Notes: a model not told the origin generated them from the letters alone. Shown: positions 1 through 7,285, counted from the first letter of the stretch. The stretch is 12,600 nt of DNA from Flavobacteriaceae bacterium (GCA_002687665.1 NZAX01000061.1:1-12600); one strand, 5' to 3'. Numbers and translations are program-made.

Positions 1-87
1 ATATGGAATGAAAAAATGGATAGAGGAATGGTATTTTTGAATGATAATAGAAATAATAAATGGGAATTTATTTGTGATTTTAGATGA
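1..87 (+). CDS. C-terminal end of an unrecognised protein (5' part outside window)
   Basis: Reading frame 1 is open from the first base to a TGA at 85-87 and encodes 28 residues, including the tail KWEFICDFR. The mix of Trp, Phe, Asp, Asn and Arg looks like the last beta-strand of a folded, possibly secreted protein rather than random translation. There is too little to name a family. It converges on the minus-strand enolase homologue, whose stop lies 46 bases away. No clear terminator hairpin is visible between them. It could instead be a chance open stretch, since 28 codons is short. Confidence 0.45.
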   Translation: MWNEKMDRGMVFLNDNRNNKWEFICDFR

Positions 88-133
88 TAGATGCAATGCA
101 AAAGAATTATTTATCCCCCACTTTTTCTATAAG

Positions 134-1321
134 TTAAATCAATAATTTCATTCCAAAACCTGCAGCATCTGAAACCTGAATTTTTCCATCAATTAATTTG
201 TAATCGCCGAATTCAATTTGATCAGAAAAACAGGTAACACCCTCAATGGTTACAACATTTCCCAATGCTGAAGCAATGTGAGTGATATAATGGGTTTTCA
301 GCATACTTCCAAAAGCATGGGGACTTGCGAGCATTTTACAAGATTTTAAATCATTCATTAAATGTCTCCAACGAGTAAATCCAAAGCCGCGAATATCAGG
401 AAGATACACGTTCATAATCTCTTCCTTTCCCATTCTCAAACATAACTCATGATTTGGATTAGCTTCACCATCTGCATAAAGAGTCCTTTTAAACCCATTT
501 TCATTCATCCATTTTCTGAGTTTTTTGCCATCTTCATAATTTTCTCTGAAAGGTTCTTCAACCCATAGTAAAGGAATGTCTCCAATCCCTTTTAAAAAAT
601 CAACAGTATCTTGAAGGGTGTATTTATCATTAGAGTCAACTAAAAGAGTAATATCAGGGAAAGCGTTTTTAATTTGTTTTACTACCTCTACATCCATTTT
701 CAAACCTTGACCATGAGAATACCATTTACCACTTCGTCCAATTTTAACTTTCAATTGACGATAACCATATTCAATATCCCATTGACAATTTTCAAGAATT
801 TTATCTATTCCTCCTACCTTTCCCTCATGTTCTAATTCATCAAAATAGATCATACCACTATATATTGGAGTATCTTTTGATCCATTATCACCAATTAATT
901 TATAAATTGGTTTATTTAGAATTACACCCATTAGATCGTGCAATGCCAAATCTAAGTAGACATTTAAACCCTTTCGCATTCCTAATTCAGGGGAAATAAG
1001 TTCTGAAACTAACTTTCCCCTAAGCTGAAATAATTCTTCATCTTTTACATTTTTACGTCCAAGAGCCCAACCCATAGCACCCTGGTCAGTATAAAGTTTG
1101 AAAGCCACATCAGAATGGTATTGCCCATGATTACCTTTTCTGGCATTTTTACCAACATATCTTGGCCAATTATAGTCAAACACTAGTCTCTCAACCTTGG
1201 TTATTTTATGTTTTTTAAGTTCAGTATAGTTTTCACCATTAATACCAACAAAATTTTTAATGAATGGATAAGGTGAAACACTAGCTAAAAAAGTATTTCG
1301 AATAAAGTTCCTTCTTTTCAT
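134..1321 (-). CDS. Enolase-superfamily protein, mandelate racemase subgroup, with twin-arginine N-terminus (probable sugar-acid dehydratase or racemase)
   Basis: A complete 395-residue protein with the two-domain enolase-superfamily layout: an N-terminal capping domain (about 40-150) and a C-terminal barrel. Visible catalytic positions fit the mandelate racemase subgroup: the KVK motif with K191/K193, metal ligands D229 (LLVDSN), E255 (WVEEP) and E286 (ADGE), then D309 (LPDIRGFG) and H335 (ASPHAFG) as the likely Asp-His dyad. Members abstract a proton next to a carboxylate with Mg2+, and many dehydrate sugar acids; the exact substrate cannot be read. The N-terminus KRRNFIRN resembles a Tat signal, as many Bacteroidota homologues have, but the following hydrophobic stretch is short and contains prolines, so export is uncertain. 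It lies near a rhamnosidase and a glycerate kinase, which suggests sugar-acid catabolism (inference). The start is the only Met before the RR motif; no Shine-Dalgarno is seen. Confidence 0.85.
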   Translation of the reverse strand: MKRRNFIRNTFLASVSPYPFIKNFVGINGENYTELKKHKITKVERLVFDYNWPRYVGKNARKGNHGQYHSDVAFKLYTDQGAMGWALGRKNVKDEELFQLRGKLVSELISPELGMRKGLNVYLDLALHDLMGVILNKPIYKLIGDNGSKDTPIYSGMIYFDELEHEGKVGGIDKILENCQWDIEYGYRQLKVKIGRSGKWYSHGQGLKMDVEVVKQIKNAFPDITLLVDSNDKYTLQDTVDFLKGIGDIPLLWVEEPFRENYEDGKKLRKWMNENGFKRTLYADGEANPNHELCLRMGKEEIMNVYLPDIRGFGFTRWRHLMNDLKSCKMLASPHAFGSMLKTHYITHIASALGNVVTIEGVTCFSDQIEFGDYKLIDGKIQVSDAAGFGMKLLI

Positions 1322-1537
1322 TGGAATATTTATTTTTCCTAATTTAAGTGTTATTAAAATAATAAAAACAAGAAAATGAGCATTAAAATTTGGTAACAGG
1401 AAAGTGAAGGGTCAACCAAATAAGTATTAATAGAATAAATCTAAATCAGGATCCCGTCTTAGATCTTCATGTTCAAAAAAGTAGTCTGCTAAAAGTCAAA
1501 AGAAATAATATCAATTACAATTATGGAGGCACCTGGA

Positions 1538-1544
1538 AGAGGAG
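1538..1544 (+). promoter_or_regulatory. Shine-Dalgarno-like AGAGGAG that favours the ATG at 1553
   Basis: AGAGGAG ends 8 bases before the ATG at 1553. This is unusual here, because most genes in the window lack such a motif. It argues that the DoxX-like protein starts at 1553 and not at the in-frame ATG at 1523, from which the first ten codons would give an atypical, charged and glycine-rich N-terminus (MEAPGRGVFN). Confidence 0.5.
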
Positions 1545-1552
1545 TATTTAAT

Positions 1553-2005
1553 ATGCGTTATATAAGAATTTTAAAAGGATTTTGCCTTTTGGTTTTGAGC
1601 TTTTTATACATCTCAGTTGGAGTCAAGCATTTTACAAATCCAGATTTTTTTTTAGCTATTATGCCCCCATATGTTCCTTATCATAAGTTCATGGTTTATT
1701 TATCTGGATTGCTTGAAATAGTTTTTGGCTTGATGATGATTTTCAGGAAAACTAGATTTTACGGATGTTGGGGAATTATCTTACTATTAATAGCTGTATT
1801 CCCAGCGAATATTTATTTATATAACTCCGAGATTCCACAAAACCTATTATCAATAACTAAGCATGAGGCTTTGATAAGGCTTCCTTATCAATTTCCCCTT
1901 TTATTATTTGCATTTTGGCATTCAAAAAAAGAATCATCAATCAGTCTAGACTTCATGTGTTTTTTGTTTTTTCCACCTACCATTTATTATTTTATAACTC
2001 TTTAG
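1553..2005 (+). CDS. Small DoxX-like integral membrane protein
   Basis: 150 residues from the preferred ATG (160 from the in-frame ATG at 1523). Hydrophobic segments lie at about 6-26, 46-64, 70-90, 108-123 and 131-150. The GVKHFTNPDFF region (23-33), followed by MPPYVP, and the SGLLEIVFGL segment (51-60) are typical of the DoxX-like four-helix family common in Bacteroidota. DoxX-type proteins sit in the inner membrane and some take part in quinone- or thiol-linked redox chemistry, but no specific role can be given here. The last helix-like tail after KKESS (from about 125) goes beyond the usual four-helix core and is an oddity. It is divergent from the enolase homologue and followed by a short broken frame. 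An alternative description is simply a hypothetical multi-pass membrane protein. Confidence 0.75.
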   Translation: MRYIRILKGFCLLVLSFLYISVGVKHFTNPDFFLAIMPPYVPYHKFMVYLSGLLEIVFGLMMIFRKTRFYGCWGIILLLIAVFPANIYLYNSEIPQNLLSITKHEALIRLPYQFPLLLFAFWHSKKESSISLDFMCFLFFPPTIYYFITL

Positions 2006-2046
2006 AGTGGTCACCTTGAATTTTAAATTTTCTTTACTTTAGAAGT

Positions 2047-2220
2047 ATGAAAAAATGGTTAAAAAGATATTGGAATTTACTTGTGCTGGGTGGTTTTTCG
2101 GGATTCCTTTCAGAGAATGAAAGTATCAACATTTATAAATGAACTGTATATATTGTAATATTGGGAGCCATATTATTATCGATTGATTATTTTATTCTAG
2201 AGAAGTTTCGAAATAAGTAA
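2047..2220 (+). pseudogene. Small membrane-protein reading frame interrupted by in-frame TGA
   Basis: An ATG at 2047 opens a frame encoding MKKWLKRYWNLLVLGG and on to residue 31, where a TGA (2140-2142) stops it. The same frame then continues without a stop for 25 codons (TVYIVILGAILLSIDYFIL then a charged end, EKFRNK) to TAA at 2218-2220. The continuation reads as a good transmembrane helix with a positively charged tail, so the whole looks like a 57-codon two-helix membrane protein. TGA is one base from TGG (Trp), which would suit the position. This could be a nonsense mutation, a sequencing error, or a real 31-residue peptide. No family is recognised. Confidence 0.45.
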
Positions 2221-2246
2221 TTAAAATAAAATAATTACATTTTCAA

Positions 2247-3380
2247 ATGAACATTCTTATCATACCAGATTCTTTTAAAGGTTGCATGTCCTCCAATGAA
2301 GTAGCAATGGTGATGGAAAGCGCAGTTAAAAGGGTCTTCACTAGTAGCAATTACAAGCTATTGCCATTCTCAGATGGTGGGGAGGGAGCACTAAAGTTGT
2401 TGGAGCGCTATGTTGACGGTGAGTTAGTGAATTGCAGGGTAACCGATCCTTTATTAAGACCTATGCAAGCTAATTATTTTTGTTTTAAAAATAAAACTAG
2501 TGCCTGGGTAGAATTGTCTCAAACAGCAGGATTGAATCAACTGACTTATAATGAGTACAATCCACTTATCACCTCTACATGGGGAACAGGTAAAATGATT
2601 CTTGACGCATTAAATCAAGGATGTAATAAAATCTATTTAGGAATTGGTGGGAGTGCTACTCATGATTTTGGGTCAGGGATCATAAGCGCCTTTAATGGTC
2701 AATTTTTAGACAAAAAAAATAAAAGATTAATCAGTGGAGGTGGGGCTATATCACAATTAAATCGGATTGATTTATCCATGATAGATCAACGTGTTAAAAA
2801 TATAAATTTTATCGTTGCATGCGATGTGAGTAACCCATTGTTAGGAAATGATGGAGCAGCAAAGACTTACGCTGAACAAAAGGGGGCAAACCCTCAAATG
2901 ATTGACCAACTTGAATTTGCAGGCAAACAATTTACTAAAGTGATGTTGAATCAATTTGGAATTGATGTTGGGTCAATCAAAGGTGGTGGTGCTGCCGGCG
3001 GAGTGAGTGCAGGGCTTTATGGCCTTTTGAACGCCAAACTTAAAAATGGATTTGATTTGTTAGCAGATTTTGTTGGATTAAGTGACCAAATAAATGAAAT
3101 GGATTTGGTAATAACTGGTGAAGGTAACTTTGATAATCAAAGTTTGTTTGGAAAATTACCTTTTAAGGTCGCTCAATTGACAGAATCCAAGAAAATACCA
3201 ACCCTAATTATGGCAGGTCAAACATCCATCAATAATATTCCTAACATGCCTCACGTGCAAATTTACAAGATAACACCCGAAAAAATAGCTTTAGAAAAAG
3301 CACTTAAAAATGCGCCTAAATATCTTGAGATAAAACTTTACGAGGTTCTTAGGCAGTTAAACTTTAATCAAGAGTTATGA
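2247..3380 (+). CDS. glxK: Glycerate kinase, type 1 (GlxK/GarK family)
   Basis: 377 residues, the usual length of the family. It phosphorylates D-glycerate with ATP in the cytoplasm (2-phosphoglycerate is the usual product of this class), sending glycerate from sugar-acid or glyoxylate breakdown into glycolysis. Motifs in order: PDSFKG (7-12), SDGGEG (42-47), TSTWGTG (109-115), GIGGSATHDFG (132-142), ACDVSNPLLG (191-200), the glycine-rich GGGAAGGVSAGL (246-257) and ITGEGNFDNQSLFGK (289-303). The last block usually reads TGEGRlDxQS; here Asn and Phe replace the Arg and the aliphatic residue. Its stop overlaps the start of the rhamnosidase gene (ATGA), which implies one transcript and translational coupling. 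The family call is firm; the exact product isomer is not readable from sequence. Confidence 0.93.
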   Translation: MNILIIPDSFKGCMSSNEVAMVMESAVKRVFTSSNYKLLPFSDGGEGALKLLERYVDGELVNCRVTDPLLRPMQANYFCFKNKTSAWVELSQTAGLNQLTYNEYNPLITSTWGTGKMILDALNQGCNKIYLGIGGSATHDFGSGIISAFNGQFLDKKNKRLISGGGAISQLNRIDLSMIDQRVKNINFIVACDVSNPLLGNDGAAKTYAEQKGANPQMIDQLEFAGKQFTKVMLNQFGIDVGSIKGGGAAGGVSAGLYGLLNAKLKNGFDLLADFVGLSDQINEMDLVITGEGNFDNQSLFGKLPFKVAQLTESKKIPTLIMAGQTSINNIPNMPHVQIYKITPEKIALEKALKNAPKYLEIKLYEVLRQLNFNQEL

Positions 3381-5716
3381 AAAAAAGTTTCCATCTTAAA
3401 CACCTCTTTTTCTTAATTATATTCCTTGAGTCATCAGCTCTTCTTTGTCAGGAAAAGTTAATTGCAACAAATTTAAGTGTAGATTTTATTAGACACCCTG
3501 ACAGGGTTTTAAAAAATGGTTATCATGTTTCTATTGAATTAGAAGAAGCTTTGCTCAAAAATGACAAATATCAAATAATAGATATCTGTAAAAATAACCC
3601 ATTATTAAGTTGGCAGATATTCTCAAAAAAAGAAAATACTTTTCAAATTGCCTACAGGATAATAGTTTCTTCTAACAAAGAAAGTATTGATAATGATATT
3701 GGAGATTTTTGGGATTCTAAAAAAATTAAAAGTGATCATTCAATAAATGTTAAATATTCTGGAAAAAAATTAAATCCAAATACAATTTATTATTGGAAAG
3801 TTAAAGTTTGGGATAATCACAATCAAGTATCTAAATTTTCAAAATGTCAAAAGTTTAAAACTGGGCAAGAATTAAAAAAACATCACACAAGTAGGTATTT
3901 TGTTGAGAAAAAAATCAACACTTGTAAGGCTTTAAAAAGAATTGGAAAACGCCTTGCCTTTATTGATTTTGGTAAAGCCGCATTTGGAAGTATTAAATTA
4001 AATTTATTTGGAGATAAAAAAAATGATTCAGTAAAAATTAGCTTTGGTGAATCAATTAAAAATGGTCGATTAGACAAAAATCCTAAAGGTAATGTAATAA
4101 GTGAATCAGTAAACTTAAAACTTAAGCCAGGATGGTACGATTATGAAGTAATTATACCTTCTCATTATTACACCAGACCAGAGAGAAAGATTTACATGCC
4201 AGAATATATTAAAGAAGTTTTACCTTTTAGATACGTAGAAATAGAAAATTATGATAGTGATCTAATAGAAAAGTCTTCAATTGAGCAAATAATTGTTAAT
4301 TATAAATTTGATGATCATGCAACTTATTTTGAATCTGATAATAAAATATTGAATGATCTTTGGCAGCTAACTAAACACTCAGTAAAAGCTACTAGTTTCA
4401 TGGGTATTTATGTTGATGGGAATAGAGAAAGATTTCCAAGGGAGGGAGACTCTTATGTAAACCAAAAAACACATTATGCAGTTGAAAGGGGTTTTTCAAT
4501 TGCTAGATATACACATGAGTTTCAAATTTTATATTCCAGCCAATGGACTGATTATATCTTACAGGTTTTATTAATTGCTTGGGAAGATTATATGCATACA
4601 GGTGATAAATCCTCTCTAGCTTACTTTTATAATGACCTTAAATCAAAAACATTATACCAACTTGCAAGAAAAGATGGTTTGATAAGTACTAAAACTGGAC
4701 TTGTAACAAAAGAAGTCCGCAAGGCTGTACATTTTAGTGAAATTGAGTCCAGAAGGCAAAAAAAAGAAAATCCAACTTTCAAAGATCTAGTTGACTGGCC
4801 ACATAAAAATTTATTTGCTAAAAAAGAATCTTGGCAATATGGTATTAAAGGAGAAACTGATGGTTTTGATTTTAAAAATATTAACACGGTCATAAATTCC
4901 TACCATTATCAAGCACTGATTATCATGTCAAAAATTTCCAACATACTTGGGAATTTGGATGATTTTGAATTTTTTAATGAACGTGCTGAAAAAGTTAAAA
5001 AATCAATCAATGAAAAATTAATTAATCGAAATACTGGAGTTTATGTCGATGGAGAAGAAAGTTCCCATAGCTCCTTACATGCAAATTTTTTTCCATTAAA
5101 ATTTGGAATCGTTCCAAAAAATAATTTAAGTAAAGTATTAAATTTTGTAAAAACAAGGGGAATGGCTTGCAGTCCCTATGGTGCACAACATCTTTTAGAT
5201 GCATTATTTAAAAATGGTGAGTCGGAATATGGATTACAATTATTAACATCAAGAGGTGATAGAAGTTGGACTCATTGGATTTATGATTTAGGTTCAACGA
5301 TAACTCTTGAAGCATGGGACTTTAAATACAAACCAAATATGGATTGGAATCATGCCTGGGGATCTGCTCCAGGTAATATTATTGCTCACCAAATAATGGG
5401 TATCCAACCCCTAAAAGCTGGTTTTGAAATAGTTAGAATCAAACCTCAAATTTCGAACACTAAGATGGCTAAAATAAAATATCATACAATAAGAGGTGAT
5501 ATCTATTTATCTATCAAAAATGATTTAAACAAACAATTTTATTTAGAATTAAATATTCCAGCGAATATGGCTGCAGAAATTTATTTCCCAAAATATTTTT
5601 CAAATCAGACAGTAGAGATGAACGGTGAGGAAATATATCACATTGAGGATGAAAATTTCCTTATAATTGGAAATGTTGGCTCAGGTTTAAAAAGATTTAA
5701 AATTTCTAAAAATTAA
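3377..5716 (+). CDS. Secreted GH78-type alpha-L-rhamnosidase
   Basis: 779 residues. A signal peptide (charged MKKSFHLKH, hydrophobic core to about 24, then Q25) points to export to the periplasm or beyond; no proper lipobox is seen. An Ig/fibronectin-like beta domain follows (about 30-165, ending YYWKVKVWDNH), then a second beta domain of the Bac_rhamnosid_N kind (about 170-300). Next comes the (alpha/alpha)6 catalytic domain (about 315-672) with YVDGNRERFPREGD (345-358), where D347, E351 and D358 match the acidic cluster of GH78, and TLEAWD (643-648) with E645 as the candidate catalytic base, followed by NHAWGSAPG (658-666). A C-terminal beta domain ends the protein. The family cleaves terminal L-rhamnose from pectin, ulvan-like polymers or glycosides; the substrate is not known. 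It is coupled by overlap to glycerate kinase. Its codon use is strongly A/T-rich. Confidence 0.88.
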   Translation: MKKSFHLKHLFFLIIFLESSALLCQEKLIATNLSVDFIRHPDRVLKNGYHVSIELEEALLKNDKYQIIDICKNNPLLSWQIFSKKENTFQIAYRIIVSSNKESIDNDIGDFWDSKKIKSDHSINVKYSGKKLNPNTIYYWKVKVWDNHNQVSKFSKCQKFKTGQELKKHHTSRYFVEKKINTCKALKRIGKRLAFIDFGKAAFGSIKLNLFGDKKNDSVKISFGESIKNGRLDKNPKGNVISESVNLKLKPGWYDYEVIIPSHYYTRPERKIYMPEYIKEVLPFRYVEIENYDSDLIEKSSIEQIIVNYKFDDHATYFESDNKILNDLWQLTKHSVKATSFMGIYVDGNRERFPREGDSYVNQKTHYAVERGFSIARYTHEFQILYSSQWTDYILQVLLIAWEDYMHTGDKSSLAYFYNDLKSKTLYQLARKDGLISTKTGLVTKEVRKAVHFSEIESRRQKKENPTFKDLVDWPHKNLFAKKESWQYGIKGETDGFDFKNINTVINSYHYQALIIMSKISNILGNLDDFEFFNERAEKVKKSINEKLINRNTGVYVDGEESSHSSLHANFFPLKFGIVPKNNLSKVLNFVKTRGMACSPYGAQHLLDALFKNGESEYGLQLLTSRGDRSWTHWIYDLGSTITLEAWDFKYKPNMDWNHAWGSAPGNIIAHQIMGIQPLKAGFEIVRIKPQISNTKMAKIKYHTIRGDIYLSIKNDLNKQFYLELNIPANMAAEIYFPKYFSNQTVEMNGEEIYHIEDENFLIIGNVGSGLKRFKISKN

Positions 5717-5730
5717 CAATTTTCATCGAT

Positions 5731-5755
5731 CTAATTTAACTTCGGTTAAGATTAG
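5731..5755. terminator. UUCG-loop hairpin between convergent genes, possible terminator
   Basis: The left arm CTAATTTAAC, loop TTCG and right arm GTTAAG-ATTAG form a stem of five pairs closed by C(UUCG)G, then a bulged G, then five or six further pairs. It begins 14 bases after the rhamnosidase stop and lies before the convergent small membrane gene. There is no clear T-run on either side, so it is either a weak bidirectional terminator or an mRNA 3'-end stabiliser. Confidence 0.4.
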
Positions 5756-5762
5756 AATTGTA

Positions 5763-5788
5763 ATCACTTTAAGTATTAAAACAGTGAT
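5763..5788. terminator. Second weak inverted repeat in the convergent intergenic region
   Basis: ATCACT and AGTGAT are perfect complements separated by 14 bases (six pairs, large loop). It lies between the UUCG hairpin and the stop codon of the minus-strand small membrane gene. It may add to 3'-end formation of one of the two converging transcripts, but the large loop and lack of a T-tract make it weak; it could be chance in AT-rich sequence. Confidence 0.2.
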
Positions 5789-5815
5789 AATTTAAGCCAA
5801 GTTAATTTCAGAACT

Positions 5816-6019
5816 TTATTCCTCACGCTTTTTTTGGGTTGAATATGCCATAATGGTTCCTGTTAACGAAAAAAAACCACAGAATGCAGCAATTACATAA
5901 ATAATTCCTGCTACATAATTTTCTTTGGCAGTTTCATCGGGAATAATAGTACCTGCAGCGATTCCAATAATTAGAATAACAGAAAAATGATTATGATACT
6001 TTATCAGAAATGATTTCAT
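5816..6019 (-). CDS. Small two-helix membrane protein, unrecognised
   Basis: 67 residues. A basic N-terminus (MKSFLIKYHNH) is followed by a hydrophobic segment at about 11-27, a short polar loop containing PDETAKEN (27-34), a second hydrophobic segment at about 36-59, and a charged tail QKKREE. This amphipathic order and the positive ends are typical of real short inner-membrane proteins and unlike chance translation. A TAnnTTTG promoter box lies 24 bases upstream of the ATG. No family name or function is recognised. It is convergent with the rhamnosidase gene, and on the same strand as, but 272 bases downstream of, the PAP2 gene. Confidence 0.6.
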   Translation of the reverse strand: MKSFLIKYHNHFSVILIIGIAAGTIIPDETAKENYVAGIIYVIAAFCGFFSLTGTIMAYSTQKKREE

Positions 6020-6291
6020 TATTTATTGTATTTGATTTAACTCAAATATATAGATAAATCAAGTCATAACACTTACGTTTTATTTACCAATTCAATCACC
6101 TTATAATCAGAAAGTCAACAAATTTACTTAATATTACTTTGGATCAATAGAGATAAAAATTCATGCTTGCGATGCCAAAAATAATTTGAATTAAAGTGAT
6201 CCCTGATTACTCTGATGCATTCGACTGATCTCAAGGATATCTTTCCCCAACAAGGAATTAGGTTGATTGACTGAAGATACTTTTAGAATGT
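6020..6291. other. Intergenic stretch between PAP2 gene and small membrane gene, no convincing gene
   Basis: Apart from the promoter candidate near 6043-6050, this 272-base stretch contains no ATG-started frame longer than about 19 codons. One minus-strand frame is open without a start from 6282 to a TAA at 6124-6126 and gives a plausible-looking 52-residue string; it is discussed as a finding. No repeat, RNA gene or strong hairpin was seen. Confidence 0.5.
6043..6050 (-). promoter_or_regulatory. Candidate Bacteroidota -7 box for the small membrane protein
   Basis: On the minus strand the sequence reads TATATTTG, a full match to the Bacteroidota consensus TAnnTTTG. It would start transcription about 17 bases before the ATG at 6019. 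The matching -33 TTG element is imperfect: GTG lies 19 bases further upstream. Confidence 0.4.
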
Positions 6292-7239
6292 TTAAACTAG
6301 TTTGTATTCAAAGCTTTTCTTTTCCCAATAATTGTTTAAAATCGGTCCAAGGAAAAATATGATTATTGCAAGCAGAAATCCTGCAATCATGTCAACAAAA
6401 TAATGATAACGAAGGTATAAGGTTGATATAAATAGTGCTATGGCAAAAGGCAAGAATATGTAAGCATAAATCTTTTCATGTTTGAATCCAAACAAAAGAA
6501 TTAAAAAGATCACCCCGTTGTGCAGGCTAGGAAAACAGTCCCGCCGAGTGTATTCCGAAATCTCATAATTCATGATAAAGGAAAGTCTATCTGTAATATA
6601 GGACCCTGATAGAGAAGTCTCAAACAAATGAGACATTGTAAACTTTGGGCCTACTGCAGGAAAAATAACATATCCTACATATCCTATGTAAAAGGTAAGA
6701 ATTATAGAAACCAAAGTTTCGCGAAAAGCATTTTTCTTTTTTCTAACATACAAGTACATGGTGAAAAGTAAAATATAGATCAAAAAGGAGCTGTAGGAAA
6801 AATACATGAAATCGGTGAGTTCCGGTATTATGTATTGTTCCAAATAAATGGCAGGTTGAAAACCCAGAAGGTATTCATCCCAAGAAATTAAGTCAGCATC
6901 AATATCATTTGGATTCACCAAGTGAACCATATCGTGCATGTTAGTATAGATAGAAACACAAAACGCAAAAGGGAGGGTTTCGCGAAGAAAATCAAGAACG
7001 ATTTTGGTAATGCGCCCTATTTTAGATTTCAGTAACATCTTTAAATCTTTGAGCTTGATAATACCTAAAAAAAGGAAAAAAACTAGTCCAGTAATCAAAA
7101 AGCGATCAATATTGGAGTCTCTGAAACCTTCTTTGTCATAATAAATAATCATAAAAAAAAGCATTGGAATCAATAAAACCAATGCTAAAAACTCCTCCAA
7201 GCGTAGTTTGAAAATAAATTTGAAACGAAAAGCTGTCAT
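6292..7239 (-). CDS. PAP2-superfamily integral membrane phosphatase/phosphotransferase (PAP2_3-like)
   Basis: 315 residues with about six hydrophobic helices. The PAP2 active-site motifs are present: CFPSLHNG (235-242) with catalytic-type H240, and LRYHYFVDMIAG (276-287) with R277, H279 and D283. The WDEYLLGFQPA segment (120-130) and PAVGPKF (194-200) are features of the subgroup related to inositolphosphorylceramide synthases and lipid phosphatases. Proteins of this type act at the membrane on lipid phosphates such as phosphatidate, undecaprenyl pyrophosphate, or sphingolipid head groups; the substrate here is unknown. It starts 46 bases after the aconitase stop on the same strand with no terminator between, so co-transcription is likely although no functional link is evident. 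The 39-residue cytoplasmic-looking N-terminal portion and basic C-terminus are intact. Confidence 0.82.
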   Translation of the reverse strand: MTAFRFKFIFKLRLEEFLALVLLIPMLFFMIIYYDKEGFRDSNIDRFLITGLVFFLFLGIIKLKDLKMLLKSKIGRITKIVLDFLRETLPFAFCVSIYTNMHDMVHLVNPNDIDADLISWDEYLLGFQPAIYLEQYIIPELTDFMYFSYSSFLIYILLFTMYLYVRKKKNAFRETLVSIILTFYIGYVGYVIFPAVGPKFTMSHLFETSLSGSYITDRLSFIMNYEISEYTRRDCFPSLHNGVIFLILLFGFKHEKIYAYIFLPFAIALFISTLYLRYHYFVDMIAGFLLAIIIFFLGPILNNYWEKKSFEYKLV

Positions 7240-7285
7240 TTTGAAAAAATAACGATAGTTAATTGATCTCTTTTTTTAAAATGAA

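Noticed and set aside
1523..1552. Upstream ATG start of the DoxX-like gene
   Set aside because: The ten added residues are unlike a membrane protein N-terminus, and a Shine-Dalgarno-like AGAGGAG lies within this stretch, correctly spaced for the ATG at 1553.
2140..2142. TGA read as selenocysteine or Trp recoding
   Set aside because: No selenocysteine-type hairpin is evident directly after it, and other genes here use TGA as a normal stop (glycerate kinase and secE), so recoding is not supported.
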